Source of the DNA: an uncultured Flavobacteriales bacterium | Lineage (GTDB): Bacteria > Bacteroidota > Bacteroidia > Flavobacteriales > JBLHRE01 | DNA length: 64,000 nucleotides | Direction of reading: 5' to 3' | Assembly: GCA_937139155.1 (NCBI GenBank) | Contig: CAKZPI010000036.1 | Span: 1-64,000, forward strand | In this document: positions 44,310-53,305 of the stretch, piece by piece | Layout of the letters: each line of letters begins with the position of its first letter | Numbering within the stretch: position 1 is the stretch's first letter | The notes under the pieces: generated by a model | The model's input: the letters and a program-made list of their open reading frames with translations, nothing else | Told to the model about the DNA's origin: nothing | The model's database searches: none | Position numbers and translations under genes: made by a program

Positions 44310-45364
44310 TCAGAGGCATATTGTTTTGAATAGTAATCTTGATACGCTCCTGAGGTTACATGGTCTAACCATTCTGTATTTTCAAGATACCAGGCCACGG
44401 TTTCCTTCAGGCCTTCCTCAAAGGTATAATCAGGGGTCCAGCCCAGGTCATCCTTAATTTTCTGAGCATCTATGGCGTAGCGCTTATCATGGCCCGGACG
44501 ATCTTTTACGAAAGTGATCAAAGATTCGGAAGCTCCCGAATCCCTTCCTAATTGGGCGTCCACCTCTTTTATTAGCACATGAATCAAGTCAATATTCGCC
44601 CATTCATTCCAGCCTCCAATATTATAGGTTTCTCCCAATTTCCCTTCGTGATAAACCTTATCAATGGCCTTTGCATGGTCATGAACATGAAGCCAATCTC
44701 GGATGTATTGTCCGTCGCCATAAACCGGCAGGGGTTGCATATGGCGGATGTTATTAATGAAGAGAGGAATCAATTTCTCTGGAAACTGCCTGGGGCCATA
44801 ATTGTTTGAGCAATTGGAAATGACCACCGGGAATCCATAAGTATTTGCATAGGCCCTTACAAAATGATCCGAGCCTGCTTTGGAGGCAGAATAGGGCGAC
44901 TTTGGGTCGTAGGGGGTGGATTCCTTGAACAAGCCTTCCTTTCCAAGAGAACCGTACACCTCATCCGTAGAAATATGATAAAACCGCTTTCCTTCAAAAT
45001 CGTCCTTCCAGGCATTCATCGCGGCTTGCATCAGGTTAACCGTTCCCAAGACATTGGTTTGAATGAACTCAAGAGGATTGGTAATGGATCGGTCAACATG
45101 GCTTTCTGCGGCCAGGTGAATCACTCCCGTAAACTTCTCTTTTTCAAAAAGTTCCTTCAAAATTTCAGCATCGCAGATATCCCCTTTTACAAAATGATAA
45201 TTTTCAGCGCCTTCAACGGATTTTAAATTCTCAAGATTCCCTGCATAGGTTAGAGCGTCAAGGTTGACAATCTTATAATTTGGATACGACTTAACCATGT
45301 GTTCAACCACGTGGGATCCAATAAACCCTGCTCCTCCTGTAATTAAAATACGTTGATCTTCCAT
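44306..45364 (-). CDS. rfbB: dTDP-glucose 4,6-dehydratase
   Basis: 352 residues. NAD motif ITGGAGFIGSHV at the start; STDEVYGSLG and the catalytic YSASKAGSDH; NCSNNYGPRQFPEKLIPL is typical of RfbB. It makes dTDP-4-keto-6-deoxyglucose, the precursor of rhamnose and other deoxysugars. rfbA, rfbC and rfbD are not in the window. Three bases separate it from galE. Confidence 0.95.
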   Translation of the reverse strand: MEDQRILITGGAGFIGSHVVEHMVKSYPNYKIVNLDALTYAGNLENLKSVEGAENYHFVKGDICDAEILKELFEKEKFTGVIHLAAESHVDRSITNPLEFIQTNVLGTVNLMQAAMNAWKDDFEGKRFYHISTDEVYGSLGKEGLFKESTPYDPKSPYSASKAGSDHFVRAYANTYGFPVVISNCSNNYGPRQFPEKLIPLFINNIRHMQPLPVYGDGQYIRDWLHVHDHAKAIDKVYHEGKLGETYNIGGWNEWANIDLIHVLIKEVDAQLGRDSGASESLITFVKDRPGHDKRYAIDAQKIKDDLGWTPDYTFEEGLKETVAWYLENTEWLDHVTSGAYQDYYSKQYASE

Positions 45365-45367
45365 TTT

Positions 45368-46405
45368 CTAAACGTTTTCCCTTTCGGGGATGTTTTTTTT
45401 CGCCAAGTTCTTTTCCCAGTTCCAAGCATCTCTGAAAGTTTCGTCCAAACTACGACTAGCCTCCCATTTCAGCCAGTCTTTGGCCTTTCCAGCGGAAGCA
45501 TAAACCGCAATGGCATCCCCTGCCCTACGGTCTGCCAGAACGTAAGGAACCTCTAGTCCGGTAGCGTTTTCAAAGGATTTCACCATTTCAAGCACGGAAG
45601 TTCCTTTTCCGGTACCGATGTTCACCGCCTCAAAGTTTCCTCTTTTCAGGCTTAAAGCCTTTTTCATAGCAGCTACATGGGCCTCTGCCAAATCCATTAC
45701 ATGAATATAGTCTCGAACGCAGGTCCCATCCGAAGTGGGATAGTCCGACCCGAAAATTTTCAGTTCACTCCTTTTTCCGGAAGCTGTTTCGGTAATATAC
45801 GGAACCAAATGATGAGGCTCTCCAAACTGCAATTCACCAATTTCTCCAGAAGGGTGGGCCCCGATCGGATTAAAATATCTCAAGGAGATGACCGGAAAAT
45901 CTCCAGCATCCGCAGCATGCTTTAAAATCTGTTCACCAACAATCTTGGTTTGACCATAAGGAGATTCAGAATTAACAATCGGGGCATTTTCATCTACTGG
46001 TAAGGTTTCTGGGTTGCCGTAAACCGTACAGCTGGAAGAAAAAACAATGGGCAAATTTCCTGAATCCCTGGCGGCCTTCCCTACAGAAACAAGGGTTCCT
46101 ATATTGTTTTCGTAATACTTTAATGGATTCTCAACCGATTCATTCACCTGTAAAAAGGCCGCAAAATGGATGATTCCTTCTACCCCTTCATCTTGAATTA
46201 GGTTCTGAAGTTTGCCTTGCTCTGCCACATCAAAATGGTGAACAATGGGTCGAGTGCCCGAAATCTTCTCGATGCTATCCTCAACCTCAGCAAGGGTATT
46301 TGAGAGATTGTCTACAACAACCACCTCGTAACCTGCCTCTTGCAAAGCAACTACGGTATGAGATCCTATATAACCAAGTCCGCCAGTAACCAGAATTTTA
46401 GCCAT
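45368..46405 (-). CDS. galE: UDP-glucose 4-epimerase
   Basis: 345 residues. VTGGLGYIGSHTVV, SSSCTVYGNP, the catalytic SPYGQTKIVGEQIL and RYFNPIGAHPSG are the GalE pattern. It interconverts UDP-glucose and UDP-galactose (or the GlcNAc forms). Two bases from the acetyltransferase gene upstream and three from rfbB downstream. Confidence 0.94.
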   Translation of the reverse strand: MAKILVTGGLGYIGSHTVVALQEAGYEVVVVDNLSNTLAEVEDSIEKISGTRPIVHHFDVAEQGKLQNLIQDEGVEGIIHFAAFLQVNESVENPLKYYENNIGTLVSVGKAARDSGNLPIVFSSSCTVYGNPETLPVDENAPIVNSESPYGQTKIVGEQILKHAADAGDFPVISLRYFNPIGAHPSGEIGELQFGEPHHLVPYITETASGKRSELKIFGSDYPTSDGTCVRDYIHVMDLAEAHVAAMKKALSLKRGNFEAVNIGTGKGTSVLEMVKSFENATGLEVPYVLADRRAGDAIAVYASAGKAKDWLKWEASRSLDETFRDAWNWEKNLAKKNIPERENV

Positions 46406-46407
46406 GA

Positions 46408-46977
46408 CTACCCCTTTCTTACTTTATGATCTTCTAAAATGTATTCTTCCTTGCTTTCCGGGCAAATCGCTATTCCATTCTCATCAAAATTCAAGCGATG
46501 TCCGAATTCACTCATCCACCCAATTTGCTTGGCAGGATTCCCCACCACAAGTGCGTAGGCAGGAACCTCTTTGGTCACTACCGCTCCGGCTCCGATGAAG
46601 GAATATGCCCCAATATCATGACCACATACAATGGTTGCATTGGCACCAATACTAGCCCCTTTTCGAACCACCGTTTTCATGTATTGGTCTCTTCGAATCA
46701 CAGCGGAACGAGGATTAATGATATTGGTAAAAACCATGGATGGCCCTAAGAAAACATCCGACTCACAAACAACTCCGGTATAAATACTCACGTTGTTTTG
46801 AACCTTGCAATTATCCCCCAATTCTACCTCAGGAGAGATCACAACATTCTGTCCGATATTGCAGTTTTTTCCCAATTTACATTTGGGCATGATGTGAGAG
46901 AAATGCCAGATTTTAGACCCCTCTCCAATTTCACAGCCCTCGTCTACCACGGCCGTTTCATGTGCGAAATACTTCAT
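46408..46977 (-). CDS. WbpD/WlbB-like sugar N-acetyltransferase
   Basis: 189 residues of left-handed beta-helix hexapeptide repeats, with [19 protein letters not shown] and [12 protein letters not shown], and [15 protein letters not shown], as in WbpD/WlbB. These acetylate the 3-amino group of UDP-2-acetamido-3-amino-glucuronate. It pairs with a WbpE-like aminotransferase (4-bp overlap), matching the Pseudomonas wbpE-wbpD step order. The sugar is inferred from this pairing. Confidence 0.87.
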   Translation of the reverse strand: MKYFAHETAVVDEGCEIGEGSKIWHFSHIMPKCKLGKNCNIGQNVVISPEVELGDNCKVQNNVSIYTGVVCESDVFLGPSMVFTNIINPRSAVIRRDQYMKTVVRKGASIGANATIVCGHDIGAYSFIGAGAVVTKEVPAYALVVGNPAKQIGWMSEFGHRLNFDENGIAICPESKEEYILEDHKVRKG

Positions 46978-48101
46978 GATTTAAAAAAAGATTTTACGGC
47001 CTCAACGATATAATTTGTGTCGTCTTGACTTAATTCGGTATGCATGGGAAGAGAGAAAACCTGAGCACACAATTCATTGGTTACCTTAAAGTCAGACTCA
47101 GGCCTTGCCGCATCGTGGTAAGCTGAGAACTGGTGCAATGGCTGTGGATAGTACACCTTACAGGGCACACCTTTTGACTCTAAATGCTTTATAAGCTCGT
47201 CTCGGTTCCCCTTATTTAATTTCAAGGTATACTGGTGGAAGGCATGGGTAGAATAAGGAGCACGGTATGGGGTTGTAATTTCCTCCATTCCCGACAATCC
47301 TTGATCATAGGCATCGGCGGCAGCCCTTCTAGCTGAATTATAAGCATCTAGATGTGGAAGCTTCGCTTGCAAAATAGCGGCTTGAATAGTATCAAGTCTT
47401 GAATTCACCCCTACCCGCTCATAATCGTACTGCTGTCCCATTCCATGGTTCACAATTTGGCGAGCAATGGAGGCTAGGTTATCATCATTCGTGAATAAGG
47501 CCCCACCATCTCCGTAGCAGCCTAAGTTCTTAGACGGGAAGAAGGAGGTAGTTCCAAACTCACCCATGGTTCCGGCCTTGAAGGTTCCTGTTTTGCCTTT
47601 ATAATCTGCCCCGATGGCTTGTGCCGTATCTTCAATCACATAAAGATTATGCTTTTTGGCAAAGTCCATTACCTCATCCATATTGGCACATTGACCAAAT
47701 AAATGTACGGGAACAATGGCCTTTGTTTTTGGGCTCAAGGCTTTTTCTGCAGAATCGAGATCAATGGTAAATGAATCTGGGTGAACATCAACCAAAACAG
47801 ATTTTAGGCCCAAAACTCCAGCCACCTCAGCAGTAGCCACAAAGGTGAAATCAGGACAAATCACCTCATCACCAGCCTCAAGGCCCAATGCCATCAAGGC
47901 AATCTGAAGGGCATCCGTGCCATTTCCACAAGGAATTACATGCTTTACACCAAGGTAAGCCTCTAGCTCCTTAGCAAAGTCTTTTACCGCCCCACCATTA
48001 ATGAATGCGGTTTGGTTTATAACCTCAGAAATACCTTGATCTACTTCTGATTTAATTTTTTCATACTGACCCTTTAGGTCAACCATTTGTAGGTTTTTCA
48101 T
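46974..48101 (-). CDS. DegT/DnrJ/EryC1-family sugar aminotransferase, WbpE-like
   Basis: 375 residues from the ATG at 48101; the longer start is a TTG. PLP motifs: [26 protein letters not shown] and [15 protein letters not shown] with the PLP Lys. It transfers an amino group to a keto-sugar nucleotide, as WbpE/WlbC does. A TATATTTG box lies 18 nt upstream. It leads the operon aminotransferase, acetyltransferase, galE, rfbB, PHP phosphatase. Confidence 0.9.
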   Translation of the reverse strand: MKNLQMVDLKGQYEKIKSEVDQGISEVINQTAFINGGAVKDFAKELEAYLGVKHVIPCGNGTDALQIALMALGLEAGDEVICPDFTFVATAEVAGVLGLKSVLVDVHPDSFTIDLDSAEKALSPKTKAIVPVHLFGQCANMDEVMDFAKKHNLYVIEDTAQAIGADYKGKTGTFKAGTMGEFGTTSFFPSKNLGCYGDGGALFTNDDNLASIARQIVNHGMGQQYDYERVGVNSRLDTIQAAILQAKLPHLDAYNSARRAAADAYDQGLSGMEEITTPYRAPYSTHAFHQYTLKLNKGNRDELIKHLESKGVPCKVYYPQPLHQFSAYHDAARPESDFKVTNELCAQVFSLPMHTELSQDDTNYIVEAVKSFFKS

Positions 48102-48119
48102 AGCATAAGAATTGGGTGT

Positions 48120-48127
48120 CAAATATA
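48120..48127 (-). promoter_or_regulatory. Candidate -7 box for the sugar-nucleotide operon
   Basis: TATATTTG on the minus strand, 18 nt before the aminotransferase ATG. No matching TTTG was seen at the -33 position. Confidence 0.5.
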
Positions 48128-48159
48128 GTTTTTCAATCGAAGGTACCCACGAAGAATGC

Positions 48160-48167
48160 TATATTTG
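48160..48167 (+). promoter_or_regulatory. Candidate -7 box for the barrel-kdtA pair
   Basis: TATATTTG on the plus strand ends 5 nt before the ATG at 48173. It is the divergent partner of the box at 48120-48127. Confidence 0.5.
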
Positions 48168-48172
48168 GCCAC

Positions 48173-48940
48173 ATGAAAAACTTGATTTTCTTAACCTTAT
48201 TGGTTTTTGCTTTCTCAAAGGGCTACTCTCAAAGAATTAACCCCGGAAAGGAAGCCCTTACCGTACCCTTGGTTACCACATCTTTCGGCCTTCAGGCCCC
48301 CATTGGAGACCTTTCTGACCGGTTTGGCCTGAATGGAATTGCTGGCATTGGCTTTACCCAAAAGCTTAAATCAAACTGGACTTGGTCTGTGGAAGGAAAT
48401 ATTATTTTCGGTTCTGATGTCAGGGAAGACAGCCTTCTCAGAAATATTTCGGCAGATTTTCAAGGCGAACAAGGATTAATCATCAACAACCAAGGTACCC
48501 TTAGTGACGTGGTTATTCTAGAAAGAGGATTTACCGTTCTAGGAAAAATTGGCAGAATCTTCCCTTTAAAAAATTCAAACCCAAACTCAGGACTATACGT
48601 TCAACTTGGTGGAGGCTTCTTCCAACACAAAATTCGGTACCAAGGTGACGAACAAGACCTCCCTTGGTTTGATCAGGAAATGAAAAAGGGCTATGACCGA
48701 ATGAGCAACGGACCCTGCCTTTATCAATTCATCGGCTACAGCCAACTAAGTTCTAACCGAAAAATCAATTTCTTCATTGGCCTTGAAGCCTACCAGTCCA
48801 TCACCTCAAACCGTAGAGGCTATAATTACGACACCCGAGATGCAGGCTTACAAAATAGATTTGACGGGTTAATCGGAATTAAGGCTGGCTGGCAATTACC
48901 CCTTTACAAAAGAGTGCCTACTGAATTCTATTACGATTGA
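48173..48940 (+). CDS. Outer-membrane beta-barrel protein, unknown function
   Basis: 255 residues from the ATG at 48173 (a longer reading lacks the signal at its start). Signal peptide MKNLIFLTLLVFAFSKGYS, then a beta-barrel-like pattern (GLQAPIGDLSDRFGLNG, IGKIGR-like turns). It ends in EFYYD rather than an aromatic residue. No family assigned. Its stop overlaps the kdtA start, so it may support lipid A or LPS export; that is a guess from position only. Confidence 0.72.
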   Translation: MKNLIFLTLLVFAFSKGYSQRINPGKEALTVPLVTTSFGLQAPIGDLSDRFGLNGIAGIGFTQKLKSNWTWSVEGNIIFGSDVREDSLLRNISADFQGEQGLIINNQGTLSDVVILERGFTVLGKIGRIFPLKNSNPNSGLYVQLGGGFFQHKIRYQGDEQDLPWFDQEMKKGYDRMSNGPCLYQFIGYSQLSSNRKINFFIGLEAYQSITSNRRGYNYDTRDAGLQNRFDGLIGIKAGWQLPLYKRVPTEFYYD

Positions 48941-50172
48941 TGTTGGCCTATCAATTCATGATTAGGGCTTACCTAGCCTCCATTCACCTTGCTTCCCTCT
49001 GGAACTCAAAAGCCAAAAAATGGGTTGCCGGACGTAGAAACTGGGAGCAAAAACTTGAGGAAAGCCTTCAGCCAAATTCAGAATACATCTGGGTTCACTG
49101 TTCTTCTCTGGGTGAATTTGAACAAGGAAGACCTTTGATTGAGGCCATTTCGAGCCGCACTAAATTCAAGGTGGTTTTGACTTTTTTTTCGCCCTCAGGC
49201 TATGAAATTCGGAAGAAATACCCCAAAGCAAGCGTTCATTACCTTCCCTTAGACACGAAGTCCAATGCTCAGAAATTCCTTAACCAGGTTCAGCCCAAAC
49301 TGGCCATATTTGTTAAGTATGAGTTTTGGCCAAATTTCATTGATGCCCTTGAAAAAAGAAACATCCCCTTATACCTGATTTCAGGAATTTTTCGCCCAAA
49401 CCAATTCCTCTTTTCAAAATCCGGGAAATTCATTCAAAAACGATTGAGGAAGTTTTCGCATTTCTTTCTCCAAGACCAAGGTTCAGCAGACCTTTTGACG
49501 GGAATTGGCATACAGAACCACACCCTAGCAGGGGATACCCGTTTTGATCAGGTAATTCACATTCGGGAATCTGGAAAGCCGATTCCTCAAATAGAATCCT
49601 TTAAAGGTGACTCGTCACTTTTCATCTCCGGCTCATCTTGGCCCATTGATGAGGAGCTCATGAAAGAAACCCTTTTGAATTCAGACTGGAAATGGCTAAT
49701 TGCTCCACATACCATAGATAAAGACCGAATTGACAGCCTGGAAAAAAACCTCGGAATTCCTTGTCAGCGTTATACCAACCCCCAGAAAAATAAGGAGTCT
49801 AAAGTTCTGATATTAGACACCATTGGCTACTTGAGTTCAGCTTATGCTTACGCGGATTTGGTTTATGTAGGAGGAGGTTTTGGAGAAGGGATTCACAACC
49901 TTTTGGAAGCTTCAGCTCATGGGGTGCCCGTTTCATTTGGTCCCAATCACGACAAGTTTTTGGAGGCTCATGACCTCAAAAAAATCGGAGCGGGCTTTTC
50001 GGTCTCAGATGCCTCTGGTTTTAAGGATTGGTTCGAAGAAATGAAAGATCCCGATATGCGTCAAAAACCGGGCAAACTGGGGCAGGAATACGTGAATAAA
50101 AAGTCTGGAGGAACCCAAATCATTCTAGACTCTATTCCCCTTTTGAATACAAAAACAAAGGCCGAATCTTAA
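48940..50172 (+). CDS. kdtA: 3-deoxy-D-manno-octulosonic-acid (Kdo) transferase
   Basis: 410 residues. WVHCSSLGEFEQGRPLIEAI near 50-69 with the conserved Glu, the FVKYEFWPNF motif, and YVGGGFGEGIHNLLEASAHG in the donor domain are KdtA hallmarks. It adds Kdo to lipid IVA at the inner membrane. A TTG one codon upstream is also open; the ATG at 48940 (overlap of one base with the previous stop) is preferred. Confidence 0.95.
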   Translation: MLAYQFMIRAYLASIHLASLWNSKAKKWVAGRRNWEQKLEESLQPNSEYIWVHCSSLGEFEQGRPLIEAISSRTKFKVVLTFFSPSGYEIRKKYPKASVHYLPLDTKSNAQKFLNQVQPKLAIFVKYEFWPNFIDALEKRNIPLYLISGIFRPNQFLFSKSGKFIQKRLRKFSHFFLQDQGSADLLTGIGIQNHTLAGDTRFDQVIHIRESGKPIPQIESFKGDSSLFISGSSWPIDEELMKETLLNSDWKWLIAPHTIDKDRIDSLEKNLGIPCQRYTNPQKNKESKVLILDTIGYLSSAYAYADLVYVGGGFGEGIHNLLEASAHGVPVSFGPNHDKFLEAHDLKKIGAGFSVSDASGFKDWFEEMKDPDMRQKPGKLGQEYVNKKSGGTQIILDSIPLLNTKTKAES

Positions 50173-50250
50173 TTTTATTCAGGGAAAGGAAAGAAAAGCC
50201 CAAAACCAATTGGTAAATTCTTATTTTGCCCCTAGAAACCTATCCTACCC

Positions 50251-52161
50251 TTGAAAGAAGCCGACATTTATAAAGCTCTGTTTGACAATGCATCCGAGGG
50301 GATGATTGTAGTTAATTCTGAGGGCAAAATAATTAAGGCAAACACCAGAACCGAAGAATTATTTGGATACATCGTTCCTGAATTAATTGGAGCAAATGCT
50401 GAGCTAATCATTCCAGACCGGCCCACTCTTTTTACCTCAATCTTCGAAAAACAAAGTAAAGGCTATCAGTCATCAGCCCTTCGGGAGGATTCTTTTGACC
50501 TTTACGGGAAAACCAAATCCGGAACCTATTTCCCCATTGAGGTAAGTCTTAACCTGGTTAAATCAGGAAAAGACACCTTGGTAATGGCCTTAATTTTAGA
50601 TGTAACCATTCGAAGACAAACTGAATTTGCCCTTCGAAAGGAAAAGGAAACCGCCCAACAATACCTGGATGTTGCAGGAAACATGTTTCTGGTCATCAAT
50701 CGTGATGAGAGCGTTAGCCTAATTAATCAAAAAGGTTGCGAGATCTTAGGGTATACCGAAGAAGAAATAATCGGTGAAAACTGGTTTGATCAATTTGTGC
50801 CAATCGTTACTCGAGAGCCTCAAAGAGACTCCTTCAAAAACCACTTTTCAGGCAAACAGAAAATGCTTGATAAATATGAAGACTCCATTATAGACTCAAA
50901 TGGAGATGAACACATCATCCTTTGGCATAATTCCAATTTATTTGACTCAGAAGGCAACCTCACAGCCCTGCTTCGGTCGGGGGTTGACATTACCAAGCAA
51001 AAGGAAATAGAAAGCAAATTGCATGAATTAAACTTTGAGCTTGAGGAAAGGGTGCATCGAAGAACCGTAGAGCTTGAAGAAAGTCAAAAACTTTACCGAT
51101 TAATTGCCAGAAACTTCCCCAATGGTACCATAAATGTTTTTGATCGAGACCTCAACTATGTTTTTGTTGAAGGACGCGAACTCTTTAAGAATGGAGTAAC
51201 CTCTGAAATGCTGGTAGGAACCTCCTACCTGAAAAGGCTTCCCACCGATGTGGCCTTAGAGCTGGTGGATAAACTTAAATCCGTATTCAACGGGCAAAAC
51301 ATAACCTTCCAGGTTTCTTACAACAACAATTCCTATGAATTGAATGCCGTTGCTCTTTACGATGGAATGGGGGTTATCAGCCAAATCTTGGTGGTAGAAC
51401 AAAACATCACCCAACAAAAGAAAATTGAAGAAGAACTCCAGAGAGCCGTTGATAAGGAACGTGAATTAAACGCCCTTAAATCAAGGTTTGTAAGCATGGC
51501 CTCCCACGAATTCCGAACTCCACTGGGCACCATTCTTTCTTCCGTGTCTTTGATTGAAAAATACCCCCTAACTGAACAACATGCCAAACGGGAGAAACAT
51601 ATTGAACGCATTAAGTCTTCGGTTTCAAACCTTACCAGTATTTTAAATGATTTCCTTAGCTTAGACCGACTGGAAACAGGAAACATTCAGGTTAAACCCA
51701 CTGAATTATTGGTTCGTGAATTGGTTGAAAACGTTGTAGAAGAGATGCAATCCGTGACCCGAGAAAACCAAAAAATTGATTATAAACACCAGGGCATGGA
51801 CAGCCCTAAAATGTTGGATCGACAGATATTAAGAAACATTTTACTTAATTTGATCTCAAATGCCATCAAGTACTCACCAGAAAATGGTTTGGTTAAAGTT
51901 AATACAGTTATGGAAACTGAAACCTTAACCATCCACGTTTCTGACAACGGAATGGGCATTCCGGCTGAAGACCAAAAACATTTATTTGAACGGTTTTTCA
52001 GAGCGAATAATGTATCTAACATCCAAGGAACTGGCCTTGGTTTAAACATTGTGAAAAAATACGTTGAACTCCTCGGAGGGAATATTACCTTTAACAGCGA
52101 AGAAAAGATTGGTACAACCTTTACCGTAATTATACCTATTAATCATACCGCCATAGCATGA
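50251..52161 (+). CDS. PAS-domain sensor histidine kinase
   Basis: 636 residues, no membrane helix, so cytosolic. PAS1 about 4-125, PAS2 about 137-250, a coiled coil near 250-280, PAS3 about 285-395, HisKA with SMASHEFRTP (phospho-His H419), and an HATPase with NLISNAIKYSPENG, DNGMGIP and GTGLGLNIVKKY. The start is a TTG: an in-frame stop lies just upstream and no ATG precedes PAS1. PAS1 resembles FixL in LFGY...LIGAN...LIIPD, but the heme His position is not histidine. It overlaps the REC-Crp gene by 4 bp, a two-component pair. Confidence 0.92.
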   Translation: MKEADIYKALFDNASEGMIVVNSEGKIIKANTRTEELFGYIVPELIGANAELIIPDRPTLFTSIFEKQSKGYQSSALREDSFDLYGKTKSGTYFPIEVSLNLVKSGKDTLVMALILDVTIRRQTEFALRKEKETAQQYLDVAGNMFLVINRDESVSLINQKGCEILGYTEEEIIGENWFDQFVPIVTREPQRDSFKNHFSGKQKMLDKYEDSIIDSNGDEHIILWHNSNLFDSEGNLTALLRSGVDITKQKEIESKLHELNFELEERVHRRTVELEESQKLYRLIARNFPNGTINVFDRDLNYVFVEGRELFKNGVTSEMLVGTSYLKRLPTDVALELVDKLKSVFNGQNITFQVSYNNNSYELNAVALYDGMGVISQILVVEQNITQQKKIEEELQRAVDKERELNALKSRFVSMASHEFRTPLGTILSSVSLIEKYPLTEQHAKREKHIERIKSSVSNLTSILNDFLSLDRLETGNIQVKPTELLVRELVENVVEEMQSVTRENQKIDYKHQGMDSPKMLDRQILRNILLNLISNAIKYSPENGLVKVNTVMETETLTIHVSDNGMGIPAEDQKHLFERFFRANNVSNIQGTGLGLNIVKKYVELLGGNITFNSEEKIGTTFTVIIPINHTAIA

Positions 52162-53219
52162 AAAAAATTCTCATCATTGAAGACAATCGCGAAATGCGCG
52201 AAAACATTGCCGAAATCTTAGAATTGGCTCACTACCAAATTCACACTGCAAATAATAGCAAAAAAGGGGTTGAAATGGCCAAAGAGGTTCGCCCTGACCT
52301 CATCATTTGTGATATTATGATGCCTGAATTAGACGGTTATGGAGTACTTTACATGCTAGGTAAAAATCCTGATACCGCTGGGATCCCTTTCATATTCTTA
52401 ACCGCAAAATCAGAAAAAGAAGATTTCCGTAAAGGAATGAGTCTAGGCGCCGATGACTACCTCACCAAACCTTTTGAGGAAATGGAATTGATGAATGCCG
52501 TTGAGGGCCGCTTAAAGCGCTCTGAACAGTTCAAGTCTAAGTTTAGCGGAAGCAGCGAAGAATTAAACCAATTCCTTGACGAGGCGGGTAAAGCCATGGA
52601 ATTGGAAGATCTAGCGAAAGATCGAAAATCAAGAAAGCTTAAGAAAAAAGAAGTGCTTTTTCATGAGGGAGACTTCCCGCACTCGCTTTTCTTCATCAAC
52701 TCTGGAAGGGTTAAAACCAGCAAAATGAATGAGGATGGCAAAGAGCTGGTGACCGAAATTTTAGGTACCGGAGAGTTCCTTGGTTTCATGCCTTTGCTTG
52801 AAGAACTAGAGTATAACGAAACGGCTACCGCCATTGAAGAAACAGAAGTAGCCATCATACCCAAAGAGGATTTCATTACCCTTATTGTTGGAAACCGGGA
52901 TGTAGCCTACAAATTTATCCAAATGCTTTCCAACAATGTATTGGAAAAAGAAACTCGCCTCCTACGTCTGGCTTATGGATCGGTACGAGAAAGGGTAGCT
53001 GAAGCTCTGCTTACCCTTAGAACCCGGTTTAAGGATAATGATACCAACGGGATGTCTTTTCAAATCTCTAGAGATGACCTTGCAGGCATGGTCGGAACCG
53101 CAACTGAAAGCTTAATCCGAACCTTATCTGACTTCAAGGAAGAGAAAATGATTGAGTCAAAAGGACGAACCATTACCATTATAAATCCTGAGAAACTCTT
53201 GAAGGTAAGTCGGTTCTAA
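52158..53219 (+). CDS. Response regulator fused to Crp/Fnr regulator
   Basis: 353 residues. REC 1-120: acidic E8-D9, phosphorylation site D52, T82, K104. A cNMP-binding fold at ~150-265 (LFHEGDFPHSLFFINSGRVK). A Crp-type helix-turn-helix at ~285-345 (ISRDDLAGMVGTATESLIRTLSDF). No FNR-type N-terminal cysteine cluster is seen, so it is not an iron-sulfur oxygen sensor. Phosphorylation by the kinase just upstream should control DNA binding. Bacteroidota have this REC-Crp layout near stress or respiration genes; the ligand, if any, is unknown. Confidence 0.9.
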   Translation: MKKILIIEDNREMRENIAEILELAHYQIHTANNSKKGVEMAKEVRPDLIICDIMMPELDGYGVLYMLGKNPDTAGIPFIFLTAKSEKEDFRKGMSLGADDYLTKPFEEMELMNAVEGRLKRSEQFKSKFSGSSEELNQFLDEAGKAMELEDLAKDRKSRKLKKKEVLFHEGDFPHSLFFINSGRVKTSKMNEDGKELVTEILGTGEFLGFMPLLEELEYNETATAIEETEVAIIPKEDFITLIVGNRDVAYKFIQMLSNNVLEKETRLLRLAYGSVRERVAEALLTLRTRFKDNDTNGMSFQISRDDLAGMVGTATESLIRTLSDFKEEKMIESKGRTITIINPEKLLKVSRF

Positions 53220-53246
53220 ACCGAATCTGAGAAGCATCAATTACTT

Positions 53247-53281
53247 GCCTAATTTCACTCATTGAAGAAGGCCTAATTTCA
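53247..53281. repeat. Direct repeat GCCTAATTTCA upstream of the stress protein gene
   Basis: Two exact 11-bp copies at 53247-53257 and 53271-53281, 24 bp start to start, just before a candidate -7 box. This could be a regulator binding site; I cannot test it. Confidence 0.4.
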
Positions 53282-53284
53282 TAC

Positions 53285-53292
53285 GACCTTTG
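53285..53292 (+). promoter_or_regulatory. Weak candidate -7 box for the universal stress protein gene
   Basis: GACCTTTG differs from TAnnTTTG at the first base and lies 13 nt before the ATG at 53306. Confidence 0.3.
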
Positions 53293-53305
53293 TAGGGTAC
53301 GCTAC

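Noticed and set aside
44864..45226. 120-residue open frame on the plus strand
   Set aside because: It is antisense to rfbB, whose family motifs are intact; the translation shows no domain, signal or start context.
50251..50620. FixL-type heme oxygen sensor
   Set aside because: PAS1 shares the FixL-like frame but the position of the heme-binding histidine is not histidine.
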